The translations under genes were made by a program, and so were the position numbers. A DNA stretch of 62,499 nucleotides from Latescibacteria bacterium UBA6620 (GTDB taxonomy: Bacteria > Latescibacterota > UBA2968). Under the pieces are notes generated by a model that was not told the origin of the DNA, did not search any database, and was given only the letters and a program-made list of their open reading frames with translations. Each line of letters begins with the position of its first letter. Positions within the stretch are counted from its first letter, which is position 1. Location of the stretch: contig DJHM01000039.1 in assembly GCA_002433075.1 (NCBI GenBank), positions 1 to 62,499 on the forward strand, in the 5' to 3' direction. Shown piece by piece: positions 32,347-40,677 of the stretch.

Positions 32347-34323
32347 GTGAGCGCCCCTACCCACGCACATCAGGTTCAGCCCGTCACACGACAAGGTGTT
32401 CGCCCCCGAGCCATCTGTGTGGGCGGCGTGCTTGTCGCCTGGATCAACTTCTGGACCACTTACGCGGAGTACGTGGTCCACGCCTCCCGTATGAACATCA
32501 GCCACTACCCGGTGGCGCTCTTCGTTTCCTACTTCATTCTTGCGGTCAGCGTTCCCCTTCTCCGAAGGTTCGGGGATCGACTTGCTCTCTCCTCGGCGGA
32601 CCTTGCGGTCGTTCTGGCGATGGGTTTCGTGGGGGCAATGGTTCCGACTTCCGGGCTGATGGGGTTCCTCCTCGGGATCATCGCGACTCCATTCTATTTC
32701 GCGAATGCGGAAAACCGGTGGGGCGAGTATTTCCATCCCCATATTCCGGACTGGGTTGCTCCACGGGACACGGGAAAGGCGCTGACGTACTTCTTCGACG
32801 GTCCACCTGGCGAGATTCCGATTCCGTGGGAAGTCTGGTTGGTGCCGATGGCGTGGTGGCTCGTCCTTACGGCGGCCGTCGTCTACGCGTCGCTCGCCAT
32901 CGCCGTCATTCTCAGGAAGCCCTGGAGCGAGCACGAGCGGCTGGTGTATCCGCTGGTGGCGGCGTCGGAAGAGCTGATACGACTCGGTTCCGGGGGGGAC
33001 ACCTCCACGAGGCGACCTACCTTCTGGCGGGAGCGGTTGTTCTGGGTGGGGATGGCAATGCCGCTCAGCGTGATGGTGTGGAACTTCGCGACCTTCTTCT
33101 CGCCCTTGATCCCTTACATCAACTATGCTGGACGGTGGATGACCCCGTTGCGCGGGTTCCCCAGGCTCCGAACAAGGATCAATTCGTTCACGTTGGGCTT
33201 CGCCTATCTGGCGAATCTCGAGGTTTTGCTGAGCCTGTGGGTGTTCTACCTGATCGTGGGCACCGAGGTCTATGCCTTCAACCGCCTTGGGTTCAAGATC
33301 ACGGGGACCGAGGATTCGTGGAGTCAGCCTCACGCGGCTTCGGGGTGGCAGAGCTTCGGAGGTCTTACGGTCTTCGTTCTTTGGGGCCTGTTCGTGGCTC
33401 GCGAGCATCTCTCCCGGGTCTTTCGCGCCGCGCTAGGGCGACGGGAAGCCGATGATTCGGACGAGATTCTTTCCTACCAGGCGGCCGTGTGGGGGCTTCT
33501 GGTTTCGGTGATCCTGATCTTCTTCTGGCTGCTGGCTGCGGGGATGTCGGTTCCGATGATCGTGCTGATCGTGTTCGGGACGTTCATCGTCTTCGTCGGA
33601 ATCGGTCGCATCGTGTCCGAGGCCGGATTGGTCTACGTTCGCGCCCCCTTGACGCCACAGGTCTTCTCGATCTACGCGCTGGGCCCGGGAAACCTTTCTC
33701 CCGCTTCAATGACGATGAGCGCGTTCACCTATGTGTTCTTCTCTCAGGGGAAAGGCCTGTTCGCGACTCCGTTGATCCACGCCGCTCGGCTGGGAGAGTT
33801 CGTTTCGGGGCGGCGGAGGCGGATGGCTCTGGCGGTTGTCGCAGCCATCGCGATCGGTATCCTGGTCTGCACGGTCGTGACCTTTAGCTGGGGCTACGAG
33901 CGAGGCGCTTACAACTTCAACGACTACCCCTTCTCCTCGGGCAGCAAGCACGCGTTTACGGTCACGATCAAGAAGATGCAGGACACGAGGACCGTCGATA
34001 TCGAACGGCTGCTGTTCTACGGGATTGGGGCCGTCGTGATGGGGCTTCTGGTTTTTCTTCGTTATCGCTTTCCGCGATGGCCGCTTCACCCGGTCGGCTT
34101 CACGATTCCGTTGACGTATGCGACCTTGAATTCGGTGTTCGCGGTGTTCCTGGCGTGGATGTTGAAATTCATCGTTATGCGAATCGGAGGCGCGACCCTT
34201 TACAACCGTACGCGGCCCTTGTGCTTCGGTTTAATCGTCGGCTATGCCCTCGGCGTGGGGCTGTCGTTCCTCGGTGACTACGTCTGGTTCTTTGGAGATG
34301 GACACGGGGTACATTCGTGGTAA
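32347..34323 (+). CDS. Large polytopic membrane protein, DUF6785/DUF6784 type, copy 1
   Basis: A 658-residue protein with about fourteen predicted membrane helices. I associate its architecture with the DUF6785 (N-terminal) plus DUF6784 (C-terminal) proteins; function undescribed. Landmarks shared with the next gene are a conserved EVWLVPMAWW, an aromatic-rich periplasmic segment, RIVSEAGLVYVRAPLTPQ in the central re-entrant-looking region, LHPVGF, KFIVMRIGG..LYNRTRP and the terminal GDGHGVHSW. GTG 32347 starts 38 bases after the amidohydrolase. Operon context with a heparinase-like lyase suggests transport of an oligosaccharide or other catabolite, which is inference. Confidence 0.75.
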   Translation: MSAPTHAHQVQPVTRQGVRPRAICVGGVLVAWINFWTTYAEYVVHASRMNISHYPVALFVSYFILAVSVPLLRRFGDRLALSSADLAVVLAMGFVGAMVPTSGLMGFLLGIIATPFYFANAENRWGEYFHPHIPDWVAPRDTGKALTYFFDGPPGEIPIPWEVWLVPMAWWLVLTAAVVYASLAIAVILRKPWSEHERLVYPLVAASEELIRLGSGGDTSTRRPTFWRERLFWVGMAMPLSVMVWNFATFFSPLIPYINYAGRWMTPLRGFPRLRTRINSFTLGFAYLANLEVLLSLWVFYLIVGTEVYAFNRLGFKITGTEDSWSQPHAASGWQSFGGLTVFVLWGLFVAREHLSRVFRAALGRREADDSDEILSYQAAVWGLLVSVILIFFWLLAAGMSVPMIVLIVFGTFIVFVGIGRIVSEAGLVYVRAPLTPQVFSIYALGPGNLSPASMTMSAFTYVFFSQGKGLFATPLIHAARLGEFVSGRRRRMALAVVAAIAIGILVCTVVTFSWGYERGAYNFNDYPFSSGSKHAFTVTIKKMQDTRTVDIERLLFYGIGAVVMGLLVFLRYRFPRWPLHPVGFTIPLTYATLNSVFAVFLAWMLKFIVMRIGGATLYNRTRPLCFGLIVGYALGVGLSFLGDYVWFFGDGHGVHSW

Positions 34324-34340
34324 GGGAGGAAGGCGGAACA

Positions 34341-34383
34341 TAGGAGGTAGGAGGTAGAAGACGAGAGGCAAAAGGCAATTGGG
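34341..34383 (+). repeat. AGG-rich intergenic repeat, copy 1
   Basis: Starts TAGGAGGTAGGAGGTAGAAG and contains GAGGCAAAAGGCA. It shares its units with copies at 36386-36430, 38745-38770 and (inverted) 39141-39162. Purine-rich on the + strand and lying directly after a membrane-protein stop codon. Confidence 0.55.
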
Positions 34384-34418
34384 TGATGGGCATAAGTGTT
34401 GCGTGAACGGAGAAAGGC

Positions 34419-36386
34419 TTGTTGACGGGAGCGGGTATCGCTGAGGTGACATCCGATCGGGAGCGACAGGGGCTATCGGGGCGCGCGCTGATCGTCGGAT
34501 CTGTCTGTGTGGCGTCGATGAACGTCGTGGCGCCGTATTCGGAATGGATCGTGCATTCGACGTTGATGACGACGAACTACTTCCCGCTCGGACTCGGCTT
34601 CTCGTTCATCGCCGTTACGTTTCTCCTCAATCCCTTTCTGAAGTCTGTTCAGAGACGGGCGGGTCTGTCGCCGGAAGACCTCGGGGTGATCTATGTGATG
34701 TTGTTGGCCGCGGCATCGGTGCCTACGTATGGCATCACGGGATACCTTCTGTCGATCACGGCGGCGACATTCTACTTCGCGACACCTGAAAACGGATGGG
34801 CCGAACATCTTCACGAAGCTGTGCCGTCGTGGGCCGTCCCGGGGGAGGGGGTGGCGACGGCGTGGTTCTTCGAAGGACGGCCCACGGGTGCGGACATTCC
34901 TTACGAGGTGTGGATCGTCCCCCTGGCGTGGTGGGGGAGTCTCGTGGCGGCGACGTTGGCGCTGAGTATCGCCCTGATCGTGATCTTTCGTGCCCAGTGG
35001 GTCGATTCGGAGCGGCTCGGGTTTCCGCTTGTGGAAATTCCGATGACGATGATGGATCGCCGTGGCGGGAAGCACCTTTTCCCTTCGCTTGCGCGTTCGT
35101 GGCTGTTCAGGGTAGGGTTCGGGGTTTCATCCTTGAAGGTCCTCTGGGCCATCCCCTCCTACTTCTATCCCCAGTGGCCGACGCTCGGCCGAATCCGGCT
35201 CTCCATCAAGGGGGGTAAGGTTTTTCCGGGTTTCTCTTCCAGCCTGACAATCCCGCTCCTGGGAATCTCCTATTTCGTGCAGACCGATGCGTTGCTGAGC
35301 ATCTGGGTCTTCAACCTGTTCAATCTTGCCGAAGTCGTTCTGTTCAATCGACTGGGGTTCACGATCGGGACGTCGGAGATTTATTCGGTGAGTCCCGCAG
35401 CCCTGGCGTGGCAGGGCTCCGGTGCTTTCGCGGCGCTCGTTGCCGGTGGCGTCTGGGTGGCCCGTGACCACCTTCGCAACGTGTGGCGTCGGGCTTTCTA
35501 CAACGATGCGAGTGTAGACGATTCTGCAGAGATGATGAGCTTTCGGGCGGCGGCTGTGACGACGGTCGTGTCTTCGCTCTACATTCTGTTCTGGCTGCAC
35601 GCATTGGGGATTTCTCTGCCGGTCGCAGTTCTGCTTCTTTACGCTGTCGTGACGCTCTATCTGGGGTTGACCCGGATCGTGGTGGAGGGAGGGCTCGTGT
35701 TCGTGCGTGGACCTCTGCTCCCCCAGGCGTTCGCGATGCACACTGTGGGGCCGCTAGTCCTGTCGCGGAGGACGATGACGGGCCTGGCGTTGTCTTACGC
35801 CTGGGCGTGCGACCCCATTGCGAACTTCATGCCCTTTGGAGCGAACGCGGCACGCATTCATACGGAGTTCGGGGCCAGGCGAGGCGCACTCGTCCGCGCG
35901 ATGGCCCTGGGTCTGGCAATCAGCCTCGTGGTTTCCTTCTGGTTTTCCCTGCGTCTGGCGTACGACTATGGCAGCTACAATTTCGGGGAATGGGTGTTCC
36001 GACGTGGAGGAAGCGTGCCGTTCGACACGATCGTTGGAAAGATACAGGCGGCGGAGGGCATCAGTCCGTGGTACTATGCGTTCTTCGCCATCGGCGCTCT
36101 GGCGACTTTGACACTGACCCGATTGCGCCATCGATTCACCTGGTGGAGACTGCATCCGCTGGGATTTTCGATCGCCTCGGTGGGACAGGTTCAGTGGACG
36201 GTGTTCACCCTGTTCCTGGCGTGGCTGATCAAGACGATTCTGATCCGGATCGGGGGCCTGATGCTCTACGATCGTGCAAAGCCGTTCTTCATCGGTCTGG
36301 CCCTGGGACACTTCGCGGCGGCAGGGCTGTCGTTCATCGTCGACGTGATCTGGTTTCAGGGGTATGGGCACAGCCATTACTATTAG
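34419..36386 (+). CDS. Large polytopic membrane protein, DUF6785/DUF6784 type, copy 2
   Basis: A 655-residue paralogue of the preceding gene, same length and helix pattern. Shared positions include PYEVWIVPLAWW, RIVVEGGLVFVRGPLLPQ, WRLHPLGFS, KTILIRIGGLMLYDRAKP and a His-rich terminus GYGHSHYY. Sequence divergence between the copies is considerable, so the duplication is old or each was acquired separately. TTG 34419 is taken as start; no good ribosome site is visible. An AGG-rich repeat follows both copies. Two non-identical copies may form a heterodimer or handle different substrates (inference). Confidence 0.75.
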   Translation: MLTGAGIAEVTSDRERQGLSGRALIVGSVCVASMNVVAPYSEWIVHSTLMTTNYFPLGLGFSFIAVTFLLNPFLKSVQRRAGLSPEDLGVIYVMLLAAASVPTYGITGYLLSITAATFYFATPENGWAEHLHEAVPSWAVPGEGVATAWFFEGRPTGADIPYEVWIVPLAWWGSLVAATLALSIALIVIFRAQWVDSERLGFPLVEIPMTMMDRRGGKHLFPSLARSWLFRVGFGVSSLKVLWAIPSYFYPQWPTLGRIRLSIKGGKVFPGFSSSLTIPLLGISYFVQTDALLSIWVFNLFNLAEVVLFNRLGFTIGTSEIYSVSPAALAWQGSGAFAALVAGGVWVARDHLRNVWRRAFYNDASVDDSAEMMSFRAAAVTTVVSSLYILFWLHALGISLPVAVLLLYAVVTLYLGLTRIVVEGGLVFVRGPLLPQAFAMHTVGPLVLSRRTMTGLALSYAWACDPIANFMPFGANAARIHTEFGARRGALVRAMALGLAISLVVSFWFSLRLAYDYGSYNFGEWVFRRGGSVPFDTIVGKIQAAEGISPWYYAFFAIGALATLTLTRLRHRFTWWRLHPLGFSIASVGQVQWTVFTLFLAWLIKTILIRIGGLMLYDRAKPFFIGLALGHFAAAGLSFIVDVIWFQGYGHSHYY

Positions 36387-36430
36387 AGGCAGGCAGGAGG
36401 CAAAAGGCGGGAGTGAGCATTGAACATTGA
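36386..36430 (+). repeat. AGG-rich intergenic repeat, copy 2
   Basis: Begins GAGGCAGGCAGGAGGCAAAA and runs into an AT-rich ATTGAACATTGA tract. Same units as the copy at 34341-34383, and likewise placed immediately after the stop of a DUF6785-type gene. Confidence 0.55.
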
Positions 36431-36485
36431 GGGTTGAAGATAGAACATTTGTGTTGAATTTTGATAATGGATTGGGGGTCATCTT

Positions 36486-36857
36486 ATGGAGCGGGCTTTC
36501 TTTGCGTTGGGAGCGGTGTTTGGATTTGTGGGGGTGGGGCTGGGGGCGTTCGGGGCGCACGCCCTGAAGCAAAGGCTGGAGGCAGATCTGTTCGAGATCT
36601 TCGAGGTGGGGGTGCGATATCATATGTACCACGCGCTCGCGCTACTGGCGGTGGCCTGGGCGGTGACACAGTGGCCAGGGAGTGGGGTGACCGTCGCAGG
36701 CTGGTTGTTCGTAGCGGGGATCGTGATTTTCTCGGGGAGCCTGTATGTGCTTGCGTTGACGGGTACCCGATGGCTGGGCGCGGTGACACCCCTGGGTGGG
36801 CTGGCGTTCCTCGCGGGGTGGGCCTGCCTGGCGTGGCACGTTTGGAGGAGTACGTAG
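36486..36857 (+). CDS. DUF423 family small membrane protein
   Basis: A 123-residue protein with four hydrophobic helices, matching DUF423 (YgdD-like). Typical features are the glycine-rich start GAVFGFVGVGLGAFGAHALKQRL, YHMYHALALLAV in helix 2, FSGSLYVLALTG in helix 3 and GAVTPLGGLAFLAGW in helix 4. Function is unknown across the family. It stands alone with AT-rich sequence upstream and does not seem part of the preceding operon. Confidence 0.9.
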   Translation: MERAFFALGAVFGFVGVGLGAFGAHALKQRLEADLFEIFEVGVRYHMYHALALLAVAWAVTQWPGSGVTVAGWLFVAGIVIFSGSLYVLALTGTRWLGAVTPLGGLAFLAGWACLAWHVWRST

Positions 36858-36999
36858 ACCAGGCTAATCCTTGGTAAACCGCCTCTTCGTGAGATGCGAT
36901 CACGATCCTGGCGTGTGTTCACATCGCGTTGCTGAGTATCTTACTCAAGAGGATATCTAGTCATAGATGGTCCACAAGTAGACTGCAGGGAGGCACTCG

Positions 37000-37410
37000 A
37001 TGGCAAACGAGGAACCCTACACCGTTCACGGGTCGGACGTGGAGCCGAAGATCCTGGAAGGGGAGATCGCCGTTCGCGATATGCTGGAGGAGGACATCTA
37101 CTTGGGAGACGCCGACTTCCCGGAGGGAACGGGCATCGCGACCCACGTCCACCCCACCTGTCACGAGGTGATCATCATCACCCAGGGCGATTCGGAATTT
37201 CATTGGGGGCGTCCCGACGGGGAGATCGTTACCCAGCCAGCTCCGAAGGGAACCTACGTGTTCGTCCCCCAAGGCGTGCCACACGGGTTCAAGGCGGTGG
37301 GGGAGATGAGTATGACGTTCATCTACGTGGGTCGGAAGGAGAACTTCGCGCGTGATTTCGTGGAATTCCGAGACGGGGCCTGGGTGGCGGTGCGGTCAGT
37401 GGATTTCTGA
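37000..37410 (+). CDS. Cupin domain protein
   Basis: A 136-residue single-cupin protein. The first metal motif, THVHPTCHEVIIITQGDSEF, and the second, PKGTYVFVPQGVPHGFKAVG, supply the usual His/Glu ligands. Such small cupins act as dioxygenases, isomerases or sugar-binding regulators; nothing here distinguishes these. ATG 37000 follows AGGGAGGC. It is a single-gene unit closed by a strong terminator. Confidence 0.85.
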   Translation: MANEEPYTVHGSDVEPKILEGEIAVRDMLEEDIYLGDADFPEGTGIATHVHPTCHEVIIITQGDSEFHWGRPDGEIVTQPAPKGTYVFVPQGVPHGFKAVGEMSMTFIYVGRKENFARDFVEFRDGAWVAVRSVDF

Positions 37411-37440
37411 GCGCCGACAGGCCGGACGATCGATGGAAGG

Positions 37441-37481
37441 AACTGGAGCTCCCGCTTTCTCGATGGAGCTCCAGTTTTTTT
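37441..37481 (+). terminator. Terminator after the cupin gene
   Basis: Twelve-base perfect stem AACTGGAGCTCC (37441-37452) with GGAGCTCCAGTT (37465-37476), then a seven-T run. Confidence 0.9.
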
Positions 37482-37517
37482 CACTCCCGACGAAAACTGG
37501 ATGGAGTGTTACGACTA

Positions 37518-38586
37518 TTAGCTAGAAGAGAGGAACCGCATCGTGAAGGTGGTGTCTCCGGGAACGGAGATCACACTGAACGTACCCTTATGGAGCCGCA
37601 TAATGCGGCGTGAGAGCGCGAGGCCGATCCCCGATCCCTCGCGCTTTGTCGTGAAGAAGGGGATGAAGATCCGCTCCTGAACATCGGGAAGGATCCCGAC
37701 GCCGTTGTCGTTGATGTCAATCCGGGTGCTTCCGCCATCTACCCCGGCGGACAGACGGATCCGAGGGGCCGACGCCCCGTTCATCGCCTGAATCGAGTTC
37801 AGAACAAGGTTGATGAGAACCTGTTCGATCAGCTCCGGGTCCGCCGCGACCTGTAGGCTCTGGGGATCTACGTGGGTTTCCAGCTCGATCTGGCCGTCGG
37901 TCAGTTGAGGACGTAACAGGTTTTCCAAACGATGGAGCAACTCGTCGATGCGAACGAGTTGGATGTCGGGGGTGGGGATGCGTGTCAACTCCCGGTAGGT
38001 ATCCACGAAACGCAGCAGGCCCCGACTTCTGCGCTCGATCGTGGCCACGGCCTCCTTGATATCCTCGTTCGGGTGATCTTCCTCAGACTGCGCGTCGGTT
38101 GTCTGCTGCTCAAGACTGTCGTTGACCGTGGAGGCGATCGGAGTTCATGATTTCTTGCGTAAGCACGCGAATCAGGTTGTGCCACGCCTCCATCTCTTTC
38201 TCTTCGAGTTCTCTCTGGATGTTCTGAATTGACACCAGACGTATGTCCTGCCCCCGCATCACCATATCGGTCGCGTAGAGCGAGAGAAACAGGTCCTGTC
38301 CCTCCTTGGTCACCTTAATGAGGGCACGCTTCCGGGGTTTGATGTTCTCCAGTGCTTCAACCAATTCATCGCTGAATACGCGGATGGCTCCGAGACGCTC
38401 GAGAGAGGGGATCCGAAGAAGCCGTCCCGTAGCAGCGTTCGACAGGATGATCTCTCCGTCTTTTCGATATCCAAGCAAGCCGATGGCCACGTGCTGGACG
38501 ACTGCCTGCAGGCGGGAATGAACTCCTGAAAGGGAGCTCGAAGTGTCAGGTTGCTCAAGCGTTTTGGGCAGGTTGACGTGCTGGAG
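37518..38586 (-). pseudogene. Sensor histidine kinase remnant (NtrY-like), N-terminally truncated and frameshifted
   Basis: Two reading frames together cover the C-terminal half of a kinase. From 38580 downward: HVNLPKTLEQPD, then a PAS-like domain (VAIGLLGYRKDGEIILSN), then AWHNLIRVLTQEIMNS. Relatives have LTHEIMNSITPIAS here, so the phospho-accepting His is Gln (codon at 38155-38157). About eight bases encoding ITP are missing near 38138-38142, shifting the frame. The second frame continues IASTVNDSLEQQ and has intact N (INLVLNSIQAMNG), G1 (NDNGVGI) and G2 (GSGIGLALSRRI) boxes up to the TAA at 37518. The sensor and membrane part are absent; the sequence instead abuts an HlyD fragment on the other strand. 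Almost certainly non-functional. Confidence 0.85.
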
Positions 38587-38744
38587 TGATCGAATATGAA
38601 GGCGAAGCCGTTCGACGCGACGTTCGCATCGGCCGCCAGAATCCGGAATATTTCGAAGTTCTGGACGGCCTCCGGCCCGGCGAACGCATGATCACTTCTT
38701 CCTGCGAAATCTATGAGGAGATCGAGAAGCTGGTTTTGAAGTGA
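38577..38744 (+). pseudogene. C-terminal fragment of an HlyD/MacA-type efflux adaptor
   Basis: Only about 55 codons remain: EGEAVRRDVRIGRQNPEYFE, then VLDGLRPGERMITSS and a terminal EKLVLK before TGA. This matches the end of periplasmic adaptor subunits of MacAB-like ABC exporters. A stop precedes it (38574-38576) and no start exists. It begins at the same point where the histidine-kinase remnant on the minus strand stops being recognisable, so both genes are cut at their 5' sides by one rearrangement. Confidence 0.75.
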
Positions 38745-38770
38745 GGAGGCAGGAGTGAGGAGGTAGGAGT
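38745..38770 (+). repeat. AGG-rich repeat, left flank of the four-helix gene
   Basis: GGAGGCAGGAGTGAGGAGGT followed by AGGAG. It starts right after the HlyD-fragment stop, contains the ribosome site of the next gene, and its GAGGCAGGAG (38746-38755) is the inverse of CTCCTGCCTC at 39148-39157. Confidence 0.6.
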
Positions 38771-38774
38771 TGTG

Positions 38775-39128
38775 ATGGATCTGGGCCATAAGAAGCTCGA
38801 GGTATGGAAGCGCTCTGTGAAGCTTGTAGGATCGGTTTATGGAACCACTTCCGATTTCCCACCGGATGAACGGTTCGGACTGACCAACCAGGCCAGACGC
38901 GCGGCTGTTTCAACGCCGGCTAACATTGCCGAGGGGGCTTCGAGAGGTTCGAGCAGGCAACGACGGCGTTACTATGAGGTTGCACGATCATCGATCGCTG
39001 AGCTGGATACTCACTTTGAGATTGCCATCGAACTGGGGTATAAGACAGAATCTGAACTCAACCCGCTGACAAACGAGATGACTGAGATCTTCGCAATGCT
39101 ATCCGGGATGATGTCTAACACGAGGTGA
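38775..39128 (+). CDS. Four-helix bundle protein (S23/IVP family)
   Basis: A 117-residue intact protein of the family first noted as intervening-sequence proteins in 23S rRNA genes and now found widely as lone intergenic genes. Landmarks: LGHKKLEVWKRSVKLVGSVY at the start, FPPDERFGLTNQARRAAVSTPANIAEG, then a Ser/Arg stretch and YYEVARSSIAELDTHFEIA. The family is small, helical and probably RNA-binding, but its role is unknown. ATG 38775 is used (GTG 38772 is possible), 4 bases after AGGAG of the flanking repeat. Flanked by AGG-rich inverted repeats and, outside them, by dead gene fragments, it behaves like a cassette. It is the only intact gene in about 2 kb. Confidence 0.9.
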   Translation: MDLGHKKLEVWKRSVKLVGSVYGTTSDFPPDERFGLTNQARRAAVSTPANIAEGASRGSSRQRRRYYEVARSSIAELDTHFEIAIELGYKTESELNPLTNEMTEIFAMLSGMMSNTR

Positions 39129-39140
39129 ATTGTAGTGGGC

Positions 39141-39162
39141 TTTCTGCCTCCTGCCTCAAAGG
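39141..39162 (-). repeat. AGG-rich repeat, inverted right flank of the four-helix gene
   Basis: On the minus strand this reads CCTTTGAGGCAGGAGGCAGA, matching the AGG-rich elements elsewhere in the window. With 38746-38755 it gives a 10-base exact inverted pair about 400 bases apart. Confidence 0.55.
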
Positions 39163-39173
39163 GGTTTTCATGA

Positions 39174-39482
39174 TCCAGACAAAGAAATCGGAACGGGATT
39201 CTGTCCTGCTACAATCCAAAGACAGGCGAGAAGATCTACGGACCCGAGCGGCTTCAAAGTGGAGTGGGGCACGTCTATGCCTCGCTAACGGGCACCCAGG
39301 GTCATTTCTATGTCCCCGGGCTGAACGGCACGACCCTTACAATCAGGAATGATTCCAGCTTCGAGGTCGTCTCGGCGAATCAGCTGGACGAGGGGATCGC
39401 CGCATCGCCGATGATCGTGGACGATGAGCTTTACTTTCGCACGTACACACACCTGTATTGCATCGCCGAAGAGAGCGAATAG
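39174..39482 (+). pseudogene. PQQ-like beta-propeller protein, C-terminal fragment
   Basis: The open frame has no proper start and is preceded by TGA at 39171. It reads ILSCYNPKTGEKIYGPERLQ, then GHVYASLTGTQGHFYVPGLN, FEVVSANQLDEG, ASPMIVDDELYFRTYTHLYC and ends at TAG 39480-39482. These are blades of a PQQ-binding-like/BamB-type propeller; the family is usually above 400 residues, so only about a quarter remains. It lies just outside the right repeat of the four-helix cassette, which may mark where its 5' part was lost. Confidence 0.75.
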
Positions 39483-39512
39483 CTCTGGCCGAAACTTCGG
39501 CGTCGTTTTCAG

Positions 39513-39552
39513 TCAGCCCCCTTCAGCAGCATCGAGGGGGCTGATTTCTTTG
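39513..39552 (+). terminator. Terminator after the PQQ fragment
   Basis: Ten-base perfect stem TCAGCCCCCT (39513-39522) with AGGGGGCTGA (39535-39544), then TTTCTTTG. Confidence 0.75.
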
Positions 39553-39621
39553 TCGCGTCCTGTTTTCAAGACTATACTGGGCTTTCGAGTTCGCCCATCG
39601 GATTTAAGGAGGATCGCCTTG

Positions 39622-40677
39622 ATGAGTGAGATCGTGGAGCTCAGGAATGGGGAGCGCCTCGTGGTGTTGACGGTTGAACCGCCTCTCGGTAAGTACGCGG
39701 ACAAGGTTGGATGCTGGCGGGACGTCCGGGACGATCTGCTGGGCGGCGCGTTTGTCGATCAACTCTTCACACCTTACTTCATCGGTGAGATCGACGGAGA
39801 GGTGGTGGGATCGCTCAGCTACTATGTTGCGACCGATCGGCGCGGTGTCGGGGTGATCGAGTTCGTGGCGACGGACGAAAATCATCGAAACAAGGGAATT
39901 GCTTCCATCTTGATGAAATCGGCGATCGAGCGATTTCTCGAGGATGAGGGCCAGGCGCTCTATCTCTGCACGACAAACCCGATCGCGGGTCACCTCTACG
40001 AGCGACACGGATTCACCTATCACGTCGGCGACGGGATGCGATATCTCGCGCAAGGCGCAGAAGCATTCGATCGAGAGCGATGGGTCCATCAAGGTGAGGC
40101 GACGGTAAGGGACGCACACTGGGGAGACCTGCCAGCGCTCTCTGCGCTCTACAACCATCCCGAACCAGGATGGCTGTTGAAGGACCCGCTGACGGAGAGC
40201 TTCGCGGAAACGCGATACGAGAGTCACTTCGTCAAACTTCTGCGACGACTCGAGGAGGGGCGAGGAGGTTTTGTCGTACAGGAGAATCCCACTCGCGTGC
40301 TTGTCGGCGCCGCCGCATTCGAGCGCGGTCAGACGTTCTACGATCAGCACGTGGCGGAGATGAGTTTTCGGGTGATTCCTGCGTATGCGTCTGCAGCGTG
40401 CGAACTGTTGGAGCGAGCTATCCGGAAAGCCGGCGATATCGGCGTTCGCACCCTTCAGGTTTCGATCGCGGCGTGCGATGAGGACATGGCTGCACTCGCG
40501 GGCACGGCTGGATTTGCTCAAGAGGCAAGGTTGAAGGATCGGCTACGTGTGGACGACGGGTGGATGGATGTCCTTACCTACAGCAGGACGGTGAATGGGG
40601 ATGTGCCGCCGTATCGTCCGATCGATGACTACTATGGTACGAGGAAGACCTGGCAACACGCACGGGTTGGTGAATAG
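39622..40677 (+). CDS. Double-GNAT acetyltransferase
   Basis: A 351-residue protein with two tandem GNAT folds. The first (about 15-140) has FIGEIDGEVVGSLSYYV, the acetyl-CoA loop ATDENHRNKGIASILM and NPIAGHLYERHGF. The second (about 155-335) is more divergent, with FRVIPAYASAACELLERAI and VRTLQVSIAACDEDMAAL. Only the first retains a clear pyrophosphate loop, so it is probably the catalytic one. Acceptor unknown. ATG 39622 is set by AAGGAGG 11 bases upstream. Single-gene unit. Confidence 0.8.
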   Translation: MSEIVELRNGERLVVLTVEPPLGKYADKVGCWRDVRDDLLGGAFVDQLFTPYFIGEIDGEVVGSLSYYVATDRRGVGVIEFVATDENHRNKGIASILMKSAIERFLEDEGQALYLCTTNPIAGHLYERHGFTYHVGDGMRYLAQGAEAFDRERWVHQGEATVRDAHWGDLPALSALYNHPEPGWLLKDPLTESFAETRYESHFVKLLRRLEEGRGGFVVQENPTRVLVGAAAFERGQTFYDQHVAEMSFRVIPAYASAACELLERAIRKAGDIGVRTLQVSIAACDEDMAALAGTAGFAQEARLKDRLRVDDGWMDVLTYSRTVNGDVPPYRPIDDYYGTRKTWQHARVGE

